From assembly GCF_003955665.1 (NCBI RefSeq), contig NZ_RXHU01000027.1, forward strand, positions 62,001-126,000: 64,000 nucleotides of DNA, in the 5' to 3' direction. The translations under genes were made by a program, and so were the position numbers. The notes beneath the pieces are model-generated. The model saw only the letters and a program-made list of their open reading frames with translations. It was not told where the DNA came from and did no database searches. The stretch is from Paenibacillus whitsoniae (lineage in GTDB: Bacteria > Bacillota > Bacilli > Paenibacillales > NBRC-103111). This document shows positions 1 through 7,996 of the stretch, one piece after another; the first letter of the stretch is position 1, and the number at the start of each line of letters is the position of its first letter.

Positions 1-2
1 AT

Positions 3-284
3 GTATTCTCCCTGGAGGACGGTTTGTGCGCCGGGCTTATTATGCACGAAATCATTCAAAAGCTCGGAGCCGAGCACGTGCAAGCGAACGATTTCGGCAT
101 GGCGATGCATAGCGCTTATTTGACGTGCAAGCATCGTCTGCTGGACCATCTGCTCTCTTGCAGCAATGGGAGAAAAATGAAAAAATCCGGCTTCCTCGCG
201 GATATTATTCTATGCGCGCAAGCGAATATTTCCGAAAGCGTGCCAATTCTCGAGAACGATCACATGGTGCTGCTGCCGCGATAG
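3..284 (+). CDS. comB: 2-phosphosulfolactate phosphatase (ComB family), C-terminal part
   Basis: The window opens inside this gene; only the last 93 residues are visible, in a frame open from base 3. The fragment begins with SLEDGLCAGLI, continues through an AYLTCKHRLLDHL helix and a SNGRKMKKSGF segment, and ends in ISESVPIL. This order matches the C-terminus of ComB-type 2-phosphosulfolactate phosphatases as I recall it. Those Mg-dependent enzymes remove phosphate from 2-phosphosulfolactate in sulfolactate or coenzyme M synthesis; in Bacilli the physiological role is less clear. The N-terminal half and its metal ligands are outside the window. No hairpin is obvious between its stop and the next gene. 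Confidence 0.6.
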   Translation, partial: VFSLEDGLCAGLIMHEIIQKLGAEHVQANDFGMAMHSAYLTCKHRLLDHLLSCSNGRKMKKSGFLADIILCAQANISESVPILENDHMVLLPR

Positions 285-365
285 AAAGCCGCCGCAGCAC
301 CGGCTTCCGTTCTAAATACAAGCCCCCCTCATACAATAAAATGAACAACCTGAGGACAAGGGGTT

Positions 366-836
366 ATGGGGATGAATGGAGATTTGCTGTTAGTGCTTCT
401 GATCATTATCGGATTGATTGGCCGGTCTCCCATCATCACGACGGCAGCTTGTATTTTGCTTGCCGTGAAGCTGATCGGGCTTGACCGGTTTTTTCCTTCC
501 ATGGAGCGCAAAGGCCTGGAACTTGGCCTGCTCTTCTTGACCATCGGCGTTCTGGTCCCTTTCGCCAGCGATCGAATCTCGATGAAGGACATTATATCCG
601 TCTTCACGACATGGCCAGGCCTCATAGCCTTAGTGGGCGGCGCGGTCGCCACCTATATGAATGGCAAAGGCCTCGAACTACTGAAAATAGACCCACAATT
701 AATTGTGGGTCTTGTCATTGGTTCGATCTTCGGAATTTTGTTTATGCGCGGTATCCCGGTCGGCCCATTGATGGCTGCCGGCATCACCGCATTTCTATTA
801 AAAGTCGCTTATTTTATCGCGGACAAGTGGCACTGA
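366..836 (+). CDS. DUF441 family integral membrane protein
   Basis: A 156-residue, very hydrophobic protein with about four membrane segments: residues 6-35, 50-67, 85-100 and 112-150. Size and the pattern [14 protein letters not shown] ... [18 protein letters not shown] fit the DUF441 (YeaL/YtwI) family, whose function is unknown. GAGG lies 10 bases before the ATG at 366; a second in-frame ATG follows at 372. Its stop codon abuts the stop of the convergent aspartokinase gene with no base between, so neither gene has room for a terminator in an intergenic space. A perfect 22-bp palindrome sits inside the reading frame. Confidence 0.8.
   Translation: MGMNGDLLLVLLIIIGLIGRSPIITTAACILLAVKLIGLDRFFPSMERKGLELGLLFLTIGVLVPFASDRISMKDIISVFTTWPGLIALVGGAVATYMNGKGLELLKIDPQLIVGLVIGSIFGILFMRGIPVGPLMAAGITAFLLKVAYFIADKWH
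690..711 (-). terminator. perfect palindrome inside DUF441 gene, possible lysC terminator
   Basis: Two 11-base arms, GACCCACAATT and its exact complement, form a perfect 22-bp palindrome. Read on the minus strand it folds as a GC-based stem with a TTAA loop, followed by TATTTTC. It lies about 125 bases past the lysC stop and could end lysC transcription inside the convergent gene. The sequence shows the hairpin; its role is inferred. Confidence 0.45.
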
Positions 837-1355
837 TTAACGGCGATCTTGCGGGCCGCCGACAAAGGCCTGTTCGGTTGTGTCAAGACCGTACGCCGAG
901 TGCAGCGCGCGAATGACGTCTTGCAGCGGAGCAGCGTCGATGACACAAGACATTTTGATTTCGGACGTGGAGACGAGGGAAATCGAGATGCCCAGGTCGG
1001 AGATAACTTTGAACATCGTAGCGGCAACACCCGGCGTGCTGACCATACCGGCGCCGACGATGGATACTTTCACGAGGTTCACTTCGGACGTCACTTCGCG
1101 GAAACCGATTTCGCCGCGAATTCGTTCCAGAACGTCAAGTGCTTTTTCACGGTCGTTCAAGTTTGTTGTGAACGAGAAATCTGCGGAACCGTTGATCACA
1201 CCGCTTTGAACAATGATGTCTACGTCGATTTGCACGTCTGCGAGCGCCAGGAACACCTTGGCAAGCTGCCCAGGCTTCTCAGGGACACCCAAAATACTGA
1301 CTCTTGCTACGTTTTTGTCATAAGCGATGCCGCGGACAACGATTCCTTGCTCCAT
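837..1355 (-). CDS. lysC: aspartokinase beta subunit, internal in-frame start
   Basis: An internal ATG at 1355 begins MEQGIVVRG and is preceded by AAGGAGG with eight bases between, a near-ideal ribosome site inside the lysC coding sequence. The product would be 172 residues containing only the ACT domains. In Bacillus subtilis, LysC is known to be made as alpha and beta chains from one gene with an internal start at the same place, and the enzyme is an alpha2-beta2 tetramer. The strong internal site supports the same arrangement here. Expression itself is not shown by the sequence. Confidence 0.7.
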   Translation of the reverse strand: MEQGIVVRGIAYDKNVARVSILGVPEKPGQLAKVFLALADVQIDVDIIVQSGVINGSADFSFTTNLNDREKALDVLERIRGEIGFREVTSEVNLVKVSIVGAGMVSTPGVAATMFKVISDLGISISLVSTSEIKMSCVIDAAPLQDVIRALHSAYGLDTTEQAFVGGPQDRR

Positions 1356-2096
1356 CACTGCTTCCTCCTTCACATTCGTTCCTTCATTATAGGTAAAGCT
1401 CGAACGCACCACGAGGGTCACGTTGTAGTTCTTTGCATATTCCACCGCACGCGGATGCAAGACGGCTGCGCCCAAGTTGGCCAGCTCCAACATTTCGTCG
1501 TAGGAGATTTCGTTCAGTTTTCTTGCGACTTTCACAATACGCGGATCAGTCGAATATACGCCGTCTACGTCGGTATAAATTTCGCAGAGGTCCGCTTTAA
1601 TCGCTGCCGCAAGCGCAACCGCCGTCGTATCCGAACCGCCGCGGCCCAGCGTCGTAATCTCGCCTTCTTGCGTCATACCTTGGAAGCCAGCAACAATGAC
1701 GACATTCCCCTGCTCGATCGCGTTCAGGACGCGCTCAGGCTGAATGTCGGTAATTCTTGCCTTGCCATGCACAGCTTCTGTATAAATCCCGCTCTGCCAA
1801 CCTGTGAACGAAACGGCTTGCTCGCCAAGATTATGTATCGCCATGGACAACAGCGCAACCGAAACTTGCTCGCCTGTCGTCAGCAGCATATCCATTTCAC
1901 GAGCCGCCGGAAGCGCTCCGTCATTAATTTGATTGGACAAGTCGATCAAATCGTCCGTTGTATCTCCCATCGCAGACACGACAATCACACAAGAATGTCC
2001 TTCACGCTTGCGTTCTACGATTCTTTTTGCAACACGCTTCATTCGCTCCGCATCACCGACAGAGCTTCCGCCAAATTTCATCACTATAAGAGACAA
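837..2096 (-). CDS. lysC: aspartokinase (LysC type, alpha subunit)
   Basis: Phosphorylates aspartate, the first step toward lysine, threonine, methionine and diaminopimelate. The kinase signature VMKFGGSSVGD is at the N-terminus; TTGEQVSVALL and TTLGRGGSDTTA follow, then two ACT domains in the last 160 residues (KVSIVGAGMVSTPGVA in the second). The reading frame is open further upstream, but a TTG at 2096 preceded by GGAG with nine bases between gives the normal N-terminus and 419 residues; the Bacillus LysC enzyme is about 408. It resembles the lysine-sensitive LysC more than DapG. It stands alone between the efp terminator and a convergent DUF441 gene. Feedback control through the ACT domains is expected for the family. 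Confidence 0.93.
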   Translation of the reverse strand: MSLIVMKFGGSSVGDAERMKRVAKRIVERKREGHSCVIVVSAMGDTTDDLIDLSNQINDGALPAAREMDMLLTTGEQVSVALLSMAIHNLGEQAVSFTGWQSGIYTEAVHGKARITDIQPERVLNAIEQGNVVIVAGFQGMTQEGEITTLGRGGSDTTAVALAAAIKADLCEIYTDVDGVYSTDPRIVKVARKLNEISYDEMLELANLGAAVLHPRAVEYAKNYNVTLVVRSSFTYNEGTNVKEEAVMEQGIVVRGIAYDKNVARVSILGVPEKPGQLAKVFLALADVQIDVDIIVQSGVINGSADFSFTTNLNDREKALDVLERIRGEIGFREVTSEVNLVKVSIVGAGMVSTPGVAATMFKVISDLGISISLVSTSEIKMSCVIDAAPLQDVIRALHSAYGLDTTEQAFVGGPQDRR

Positions 2097-2199
2097 AGCT
2101 GACCCACTCCCAACGCATACTATTACACTCACTATTACATAACAATTCAACATTATAACATAATTCGCGCAAGCTGTGGCAACAAATTATACGTGCGCC

Positions 2200-2240
2200 A
2201 AAAAGCCCCGAAGCGCTCTCTTCCGAGCGTATCGGGGCTT
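2200..2240 (-). terminator. rho-independent terminator after efp
   Basis: Arms AAGCCCCGAAGCGCTC and GAGCGTATCGGGGCTT pair almost completely around a TCTTCC loop. On the minus strand the stem is followed by TTTTT. It lies 14 bases past the efp stop and separates efp from lysC. Confidence 0.85.
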
Positions 2241-2253
2241 GTCTGATTAAAGC

Positions 2254-2811
2254 TTAGGCACGGGAGATGTATTTGCCGTCATCCGTGTCGATTAGCAGAA
2301 CGTCGCCTTCGTTGATGAAAAGCGGCACCATCACGTTAAGGCCGGTTTCAACCTTCGCGTTCTTCAGTGCGCCCTGCGAAGTGTTGCCTTTTACACCTGG
2401 CTCTGTTTCAACAACTTTAAGCTCAACGCTTTTCGGCAGGTTGATCCCCAGGATTTCACCTTGGTAGCTCATGATCTTGATGTTCATGTTTTCTTTGAGG
2501 AAGTTCAGTTCCCATTTCAGTTGATCATGGGACAAGCTCGTTTGATCGAACGTTTCGTTGTCCATGAACGTGTACTCGTCGCCTGCAGCGTAGAGATACT
2601 GCATTTCACGGTTCTCGATGTGCGCGCGGCCTACGCCCTCGCCGGCACGGAACGTACGCTCAACGGTGTTGCCGTTGCGCAGGTTTTTCAGCTTGGAGCG
2701 AACGAACGCCGCGCCTTTACCCGGTTTTACGTGTTGGAAATCAAGCACGGTGAAGATGTCGCCATCCACTTCGATCGTCAAGCCTGTTTTGAAATCATTT
2801 ACAGAAATCAC
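2254..2811 (-). CDS. efp: translation elongation factor P
   Basis: EF-P rescues ribosomes stalled on consecutive prolines. The 185 residues match the family length, with the KOW-like N-terminal domain followed by two OB folds. The tip loop reads KPGKGAAF, and Lys32 is the position modified in the family (5-aminopentanol in B. subtilis). The C-terminus [17 protein letters not shown] is typical. The gene follows yqhT by 15 bases and ends in a strong hairpin, so aroQ-yqhT-efp probably form one transcription unit, as in B. subtilis. Confidence 0.97.
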   Translation of the reverse strand: MISVNDFKTGLTIEVDGDIFTVLDFQHVKPGKGAAFVRSKLKNLRNGNTVERTFRAGEGVGRAHIENREMQYLYAAGDEYTFMDNETFDQTSLSHDQLKWELNFLKENMNIKIMSYQGEILGINLPKSVELKVVETEPGVKGNTSQGALKNAKVETGLNVMVPLFINEGDVLLIDTDDGKYISRA

Positions 2812-2826
2812 TTGTTATTCCCTCCG

Positions 2827-3900
2827 CTAATCAATAATAAGAAAATCTTTGGTAGAATGCGTAAGTATTTTAATGCCGGTGTCAGTAATTACAACGTCAT
2901 CCTCGATTCGAACTCCGCCGAAGCCGGGGAGATAAATGCCAGGCTCAACCGTAACCACCATACCAGGTGTTAAAATCGTATCTTCGGTTTTCGACAAGCG
3001 CGGCGACTCGTGAACTTCCATCCCCAGCCCGTGTCCGGTCCCGTGACCGAAATAATCGCCGTAACCGTGCTTCACGATCACGTCTCTTGCATACGCGTCG
3101 CCTTCGCGGCCCGGAATGCCCGGTTTCAGGTTCGCCAGGCAGTTCAGCTGAGCCTCAAGCACAATATCATAAATCTCTTTATGCTTGTCTGTCGGCTTTC
3201 CTAGCATAACCGTTCTGGTGATGTCCGAGCAATACCCTTTATAATACGCGCCAAAATCCAATTTGACAAATTCGTTCCCTTGAAGAACGCGATCGCTTGC
3301 TTTCCCGTGCGGGAGCGCGGAGCGTTCGCCCGACGCCACGATCGTCTCAAAGGAAGTCGACGTGCCGCCATTCTTGCGAATGAACGTCTCGATCTCGAGG
3401 GCGATGTCCAGCTCTTTCACGCCCGGCTTGATGAAATTCAAAATATGGCTGAACGTCTGGTCCGCCAAATCGGCCGCTTCCTGCATCACTTGCAGTTCGG
3501 CGTCGTCCTTCACCATGCGGATTTGCTCCACAAGGCTTGCGGTCGGAACGAATTCTACGCCTGGCAAACCTTGCTGGTAGCCCAGGAAGTCGCCGTACGT
3601 CACGTCCGCCTGCTCAAAACCAAGCTTGGTAATCCCTTGCTTTTGCAACAGTTCCAGGACGCTTTCGATTACTTTCGGCTTATGTTCTACCACTTCAAAC
3701 AGTTTCGCTTGCTGAGGGGCTTGCGTCATATAACGGAAATCAGTTAGCAGGATGGCACGTTCCCCCGTAATCAGAACATAGCCGGAGGAACCCGTAAAGC
3801 CAGTCACGTATGTACGGTTGTATGCGTTCGTGATGAGCAAAGCCGGCAGTTCTTGTTGCTGCATAACCTGACGAAGACGTTCAATTCGTTTCTCCTGCAT
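2827..3900 (-). CDS. yqhT: M24B family aminopeptidase (Xaa-Pro peptidase, YqhT)
   Basis: A cytoplasmic metallopeptidase expected to remove residues before proline. The creatinase-like N-terminal domain covers about residues 1-125, and the pita-bread catalytic domain the rest. The five metal ligands are all visible: Asp215, Asp226 (CSDITRT), His290 (GTGHGLG), Glu319 (TVEPG) and Glu333 (RIEDD). At 357 residues it has the usual length. It lies between aroQ and efp; linkage of a proline-directed peptidase with EF-P, which acts on polyproline, is conserved in Bacilli. Substrate is inferred from the family only. Confidence 0.92.
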   Translation of the reverse strand: MQEKRIERLRQVMQQQELPALLITNAYNRTYVTGFTGSSGYVLITGERAILLTDFRYMTQAPQQAKLFEVVEHKPKVIESVLELLQKQGITKLGFEQADVTYGDFLGYQQGLPGVEFVPTASLVEQIRMVKDDAELQVMQEAADLADQTFSHILNFIKPGVKELDIALEIETFIRKNGGTSTSFETIVASGERSALPHGKASDRVLQGNEFVKLDFGAYYKGYCSDITRTVMLGKPTDKHKEIYDIVLEAQLNCLANLKPGIPGREGDAYARDVIVKHGYGDYFGHGTGHGLGMEVHESPRLSKTEDTILTPGMVVTVEPGIYLPGFGGVRIEDDVVITDTGIKILTHSTKDFLIID

Positions 3901-3959
3901 CCAAAATCACCATTCTTTCTTACAATGTGTGTTCAAAAAGACGCCTTTTTGAACTTCCT

Positions 3960-4391
3960 TTACAAATGAGGCAGTAATGCACGTAATCCAAGCTCATAGC
4001 TGGCAGCGCCAAAGCCGCAAATTTGTCCGATCACAACCGGTGCGGTAACCGAATGATGCCGGAATTCTTCGCGCTTATGAATATTGGAAAGATGCACTTC
4101 CACGGTTGGAAGCTGAACCGTCGCGAGGGCGTCGCGGATCGCATAGCTGTAATGCGTAAAAGCGCCCGGATTAATGACAATTCCATCCTTGGTGCCGTAA
4201 GCTTCGTGAATTTTGTCAATCAGTCCGCCTTCGTGATTCGACTGAAAGCATTCCAACTCGATGTCGAGCTGCGCAGCGAGCACCTCCAGATTCTGGATGA
4301 TGACCGGCAGCGATACCGTGCCGTATACGCCGGGCTCTCGCATACCGAGCATATTCAAATTCGGGCCGTTCAGAACTAGCACTCTTTTCAA
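3960..4391 (-). CDS. aroQ: 3-dehydroquinate dehydratase, type II
   Basis: Converts 3-dehydroquinate to 3-dehydroshikimate in the shikimate pathway. The 143 residues carry the type II motifs [10 protein letters not shown] at the N-terminus, the conserved Tyr23 of the active lid, [14 protein letters not shown] at 51-64, [16 protein letters not shown] at 74-89 and the catalytic His100 in [11 protein letters not shown]. It corresponds to B. subtilis yqhS and heads the aroQ-yqhT-efp group. A short imperfect hairpin (4424-4444, AAATAGC arms) lies in the 77-base gap from yqhR. Confidence 0.96.
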   Translation of the reverse strand: MKRVLVLNGPNLNMLGMREPGVYGTVSLPVIIQNLEVLAAQLDIELECFQSNHEGGLIDKIHEAYGTKDGIVINPGAFTHYSYAIRDALATVQLPTVEVHLSNIHKREEFRHHSVTAPVVIGQICGFGAASYELGLRALLPHL

Positions 4392-4468
4392 AAACGATCA
4401 CTCCCGATACGTGCAGCATCGTCAAATAGCGGTTCAAGCTATTTAACCCGTATATTTTACCATAACTT

Positions 4469-4963
4469 TCATGTCTTGTGTATAGGATGTGTGAACCGGC
4501 GATCGGTATATTCAATCGCAATGGAGTACCCGATAAACATGCCCCACACCAAAAACAGGCAAAAGTCCGTAATGTTCGTATAGAGCCCAAGCTCCCAGCT
4601 CCAATACGTCATTCCTGTATATGGACCAACGGCCAAATAAATGACCGCCCACCAGACAGCTCCATAGGCGACGCCCCACCACGGGCTGCGAAGCTTCCAC
4701 ATTGCCATCATATAGAGGACAGCCGCGATAATGGAAAATCCGATAAAGAACACCCAGCCGACGAACAACCCTGCCCATGTGTCAAAAAAGCTATGCTTGA
4801 AAAAAGGTTCGGCGATAAAGCCGATCGACACCGTTGTAAATTTGAAATAATGCTCCACGATTTTGACTGCGCCCCAAATGCACCCTGCAAAAAAACCGAT
4901 ATAAAGCGCGAATTTCCACCGACTCGTTAAAAATCCTCCCGTATGGGTTGCCTGTTTTTCCAC
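4469..4963 (-). CDS. yqhR: YqhR family membrane protein
   Basis: A 164-residue membrane protein with four likely helices at about 14-33, 58-88, 96-116 and 132-152. Function is unknown. The assignment rests on its position, divergent from yqhQ and upstream of aroQ as in B. subtilis, and on size and hydrophobic pattern. The N-terminus MEKQATHTGG is short and cytoplasmic. The 148-base gap to yqhQ must contain both divergent promoters. Confidence 0.75.
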   Translation of the reverse strand: MEKQATHTGGFLTSRWKFALYIGFFAGCIWGAVKIVEHYFKFTTVSIGFIAEPFFKHSFFDTWAGLFVGWVFFIGFSIIAAVLYMMAMWKLRSPWWGVAYGAVWWAVIYLAVGPYTGMTYWSWELGLYTNITDFCLFLVWGMFIGYSIAIEYTDRRFTHPIHKT

Positions 4964-5111
4964 CTAGTATCTTCCTTTCTCTACAGGAGCTGCTTCATTT
5001 ACCTAAGTCATTCCTAGTATGTTCTGTCGCTATCGGTAGCATTCAATCTGTGAATCCGTTACAATGAGAAAGAATCAATCCGAATTCGATAAGGATAAGA
5101 AGGTGAATCTT

Positions 5112-6053
5112 GTGGCAGAACAAAATAGTATTTACGGCGGACAAGCCGTCATTGAAGGCGTCATGTTCGCAGGAAAAAACGTGCATGTGACCGCCGTGCG
5201 CAAAAAAGACGGTTCACTTGATTTTTTGGAAGTGCCTCGCAAAGACATTCCTTGGGTGCAGACGCTCAAAAAAATTCCGCTCGTCCGCGGGATCGTCGGG
5301 ATTATTGAATCCAGCGCCAAGGGCGCGCAGCATTTGAATTTCTCAGCGGAATCGTTTGCCGAACAAGAGAATGAGGACGGTTCGGTGCAGAAAGAAGACA
5401 AACAAGGCGTTTTCTCGAACATTTCGATGATTCTCGGCGTGGCCGTGGTCGGGGTGCTTTCCTTTTTATTCGGGAAATTCGTCTTTACGCTTGTGCCGGC
5501 GGTAATCGAACAGTTTTTGTTCCAGCATGCATTCAGCAATCAATTTCTTCATAACCTCTTAGAAGGTGTTATCAAAATTATTTTGCTGATCGGATATATT
5601 TATTTCATCTCGCTAACGCCGATGATCCGCAGGCTGTTTCAATACCACGGCGCCGAGCACAAAGTGATTTCCGCCTATGAAGCCGGCGTCGAATTGACGG
5701 TCAGCAATGTGCAAAAGTTCAACACGCTGCACTACCGCTGCGGCAGCTCGTTTATCGTCTTTACCGTTCTGATCGGCGTTGTGATCTACTCATTCCTGCA
5801 CTACGACGGCTATGTAGAGCGTATTGTACAGCGGCTCATTCTGCTGCCTGTGGTCATCGGTGTTTCTTATGAAGTATTGCGTTTTACGAACTCGCTGCGC
5901 GAAGTGCCGGTTTTGCGATATCTGGGCTATCCCGGCTTGTGGCTGCAGCTCCTGACTACGAAGGAACCGGAGGACAGCCAGGTCGAAGTTTCGATCGCCT
6001 CATTCAACCGCATGCGCGAAGCGGAACAACGAATTATGGAGGGACGGGTATGA
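5112..6053 (+). CDS. yqhQ: DUF1385 family protein YqhQ
   Basis: A 313-residue membrane protein of unknown function, conserved in spore-formers. The family signature YGGQAVIEGVMFAG is near the N-terminus, and YHGAEHKVISAYEAG with RCGSSFIVF lies in the middle. Membrane segments appear near 110-140, 155-180, 220-240 and 250-270. The frame is open to an ATG at 5064, but that codon has no ribosome site; a GTG at 5112 has AGGTG six bases upstream and puts the signature at the usual distance from the start. Its stop overlaps the next start by four bases. Confidence 0.88.
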   Translation: MAEQNSIYGGQAVIEGVMFAGKNVHVTAVRKKDGSLDFLEVPRKDIPWVQTLKKIPLVRGIVGIIESSAKGAQHLNFSAESFAEQENEDGSVQKEDKQGVFSNISMILGVAVVGVLSFLFGKFVFTLVPAVIEQFLFQHAFSNQFLHNLLEGVIKIILLIGYIYFISLTPMIRRLFQYHGAEHKVISAYEAGVELTVSNVQKFNTLHYRCGSSFIVFTVLIGVVIYSFLHYDGYVERIVQRLILLPVVIGVSYEVLRFTNSLREVPVLRYLGYPGLWLQLLTTKEPEDSQVEVSIASFNRMREAEQRIMEGRV

Positions 6054-6313
6054 GACGAAGATTTACTCCTGTTGAGATTGCCATCGGCGTGCTCCTTGCG
6101 ATCGGACTGCTGGTCAGCCTGCGCACCTTGTTCATTCCGATCATCGTGCTCGGTGTCATTTTCCTGCTTTACAAGTTTCCACCTTCCAGTTGGAAGAAGG
6201 TTCAGGTCCGCCCTGGGCCCGGCAAGGGAAAAAACACGAAAAACGCGAAGTTTCGCGTGATCAATGGAACGAAGGATACCAACAATTCGGACGATTTCCC
6301 GAAATACCACTAA
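6050..6313 (+). CDS. small membrane protein downstream of yqhQ
   Basis: An 87-residue protein that starts in an ATGA overlap with yqhQ, so it is probably translationally coupled. A single long hydrophobic stretch (residues 8-42) is followed by a basic, proline-rich and lysine-rich tail (KKVQVRPGPGKGKNTKN). It occupies the place of yqhP in B. subtilis, but I cannot show that it is an orthologue. I do not recognise the family. A membrane-anchored protein with a nucleic-acid- or phospholipid-binding tail is one reading of the composition. Confidence 0.65.
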   Translation: MRRRFTPVEIAIGVLLAIGLLVSLRTLFIPIIVLGVIFLLYKFPPSSWKKVQVRPGPGKGKNTKNAKFRVINGTKDTNNSDDFPKYH

Positions 6314-6324
6314 GCCGCAAGGCT

Positions 6325-7296
6325 TTATGGCTTTTTCGGGCGCATGACGAATTTCTCGTAATTTTGTTCGTACACCTCGGCACTCCAGTGAGCAAAATAA
6401 GCCTCCGAGGCTTTGTAACCAGACTCGTACAGCGACATGCCCAGTTCCTTTGACAAGTTGAACTGGGTGTTGCTAATGCCGAGCGTCGGGATCTTGACGG
6501 TCCTGAACCGGTTCTTCTGCTCGATATAACGCTCATCATGCGCACTCAACATCGTGCTGAACAACGCCTCGAGCATCGTCACCGGCCCCCGTATCGTATG
6601 CACGGGGGTCTCGTTTTTCCCTACGAGCTGGAAGCCGATGACAGGGAGTGCTTTGTTCCGGGATGTGGCTTCGCTATCGAAAATCCAGAGCGGAAAGTTG
6701 CTGAGAAGCCCTCCATCCACGATGTAGTTGAATTGCTCCGCGAAAGGCACCGCCTTCGCGGAGCTTTTTATATGTCGACGAATGCGAACAGGGTCGAAGA
6801 AATAAGGGATGCTCGTGCTCATGCGCACGGCCTTCGCAACCGCCAGCTTGCCCGGTTCAATGCCATACTGCGCAATGTCGTTCGGGAGCACGAGCAGCCG
6901 GCCCTGTGTAATATCGGACGCGATAATACGCAGCTGGTTCGGCTTTAAATCGCCGAAAGTGCGGACACCCTTGGCAGCCATCAGCTGCGCGACCCAGCTT
7001 TCCAGTGCCTCCCCGGCGTACAAGCCTTTCTTGATCAACAGCCGCGCAGCCGGTCCGATTATTTTCGTATTAAAAATCGCGGAGCGCTGCATGAACGACT
7101 TGAACGGCGTTCGAAGGATGATTTCCCGCATTTCTTCCCCCGTGTAGCCTGCCGCCAGCAATGCCGCTACAATCGAGCCGGAGCTTGTACCGGCCACTTG
7201 GTGAAACATAAAGCCCTGGCTCTGCGCGGCGCTGACCGCTCCGGCGAGCGCAATGCCTTTGACACCGCCGCCTTCGAACACCCCATTGATTCGCAT
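6325..7296 (-). CDS. yqhO: patatin-like phospholipase (YqhO)
   Basis: Serine acyl hydrolase of the patatin family. The oxyanion-hole motif EGGGVKGIALAGA is at residues 8-20, the nucleophile Ser38 lies in GTSSGS, and the catalytic Asp is in VDGGLLSNFP near residue 195. The protein has 323 residues when started at the ATG at 7296, which has GGGGAGGGAG just upstream; the longer open frame adds a tail without a ribosome site. No signal peptide is seen, so it should act in the cytoplasm or on the inner membrane face. Convergent with the yqhQ pair; lipid substrate unknown. Confidence 0.9.
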   Translation of the reverse strand: MRINGVFEGGGVKGIALAGAVSAAQSQGFMFHQVAGTSSGSIVAALLAAGYTGEEMREIILRTPFKSFMQRSAIFNTKIIGPAARLLIKKGLYAGEALESWVAQLMAAKGVRTFGDLKPNQLRIIASDITQGRLLVLPNDIAQYGIEPGKLAVAKAVRMSTSIPYFFDPVRIRRHIKSSAKAVPFAEQFNYIVDGGLLSNFPLWIFDSEATSRNKALPVIGFQLVGKNETPVHTIRGPVTMLEALFSTMLSAHDERYIEQKNRFRTVKIPTLGISNTQFNLSKELGMSLYESGYKASEAYFAHWSAEVYEQNYEKFVMRPKKP

Positions 7297-7368
7297 AACC
7301 GGCTCCCTCCCCTCGCTTACTTTGCGCTTCATAGGTATGTATGCGGAGGCAGGTTGTTTGCATGACAC

Positions 7369-7400
7369 AAAAAAGCAGAGATCCGCTCCGCGGTCTCTGC
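7369..7400 (-). terminator. terminator after mntR
   Basis: Arms GCAGAGATC and GGTCTCTGC form a stem; on the minus strand TTTTTT follows. It overlaps the last bases after the mntR stop at 7402. Confidence 0.8.
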
Positions 7401-7401
7401 C

Positions 7402-7827
7402 TTAGCTTTCAGCTTCCAGTTCTTTGCGTACTTCCAAGAGGTCGTCCATCCGCTGTGGGCTCCGTTTAAAGTACTCCACCAACGTCTCGATACATGTGAT
7501 GGAATCCCAGCTCAGATGGTGCTCAATGCCCTCTACGTCCTTATATATATTGTCCTCGTGAACACCGATCAACGTTAAGAAATTTTCAAGCAGCTCATGC
7601 CGATCCATCAGCCGCTTGCCCATTTTCTTCCCTTTCGGCGTTAAAATAAGGCCGCGATATTTCTCATAAATCAAATAATTGTCTTTGTCGAGCTTTTGAA
7701 TCATTTTCGTAACGGAAGATGGGTGCACCTCTAGCCCCTCAGCAATGTCGGAAACACGAGCGTAGCCTTTCTCATCGATAAGCTTGTATATTCTCTCCAA
7801 ATAGTCTTCCATACTCGGCGTAGCCAT
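7402..7827 (-). CDS. mntR: manganese-responsive repressor MntR
   Basis: DtxR-family regulator that represses manganese uptake genes when Mn is sufficient. The N-terminal winged helix spans residues 1-70 and the dimerisation domain 71-141. The Mn ligands known from B. subtilis MntR are all in register: Asp8, Glu11, His77, Glu99, Glu102 and His103. Starting at ATG 7827 gives 141 residues (142 in B. subtilis) with AGGGGG upstream; the longer open frame is unlikely. No mntH or mntABC gene is in the window, so its targets lie elsewhere. Confidence 0.97.
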   Translation of the reverse strand: MATPSMEDYLERIYKLIDEKGYARVSDIAEGLEVHPSSVTKMIQKLDKDNYLIYEKYRGLILTPKGKKMGKRLMDRHELLENFLTLIGVHEDNIYKDVEGIEHHLSWDSITCIETLVEYFKRSPQRMDDLLEVRKELEAES

Positions 7828-7996
7828 TGCTTGATATCCCCCTGCTTGCGAATTTCCTTCGAACGTACGGCTTGTTGCTTCCCTATCATAATGCATCAAC
7901 CCTTACGCGGTCAAATCTCCCATGGTTCAAGTAAGGCAAGAAATCACACACTACATAGCGTATTTCATTATCTCGGCTTAAAAAAAGGAGACGACT

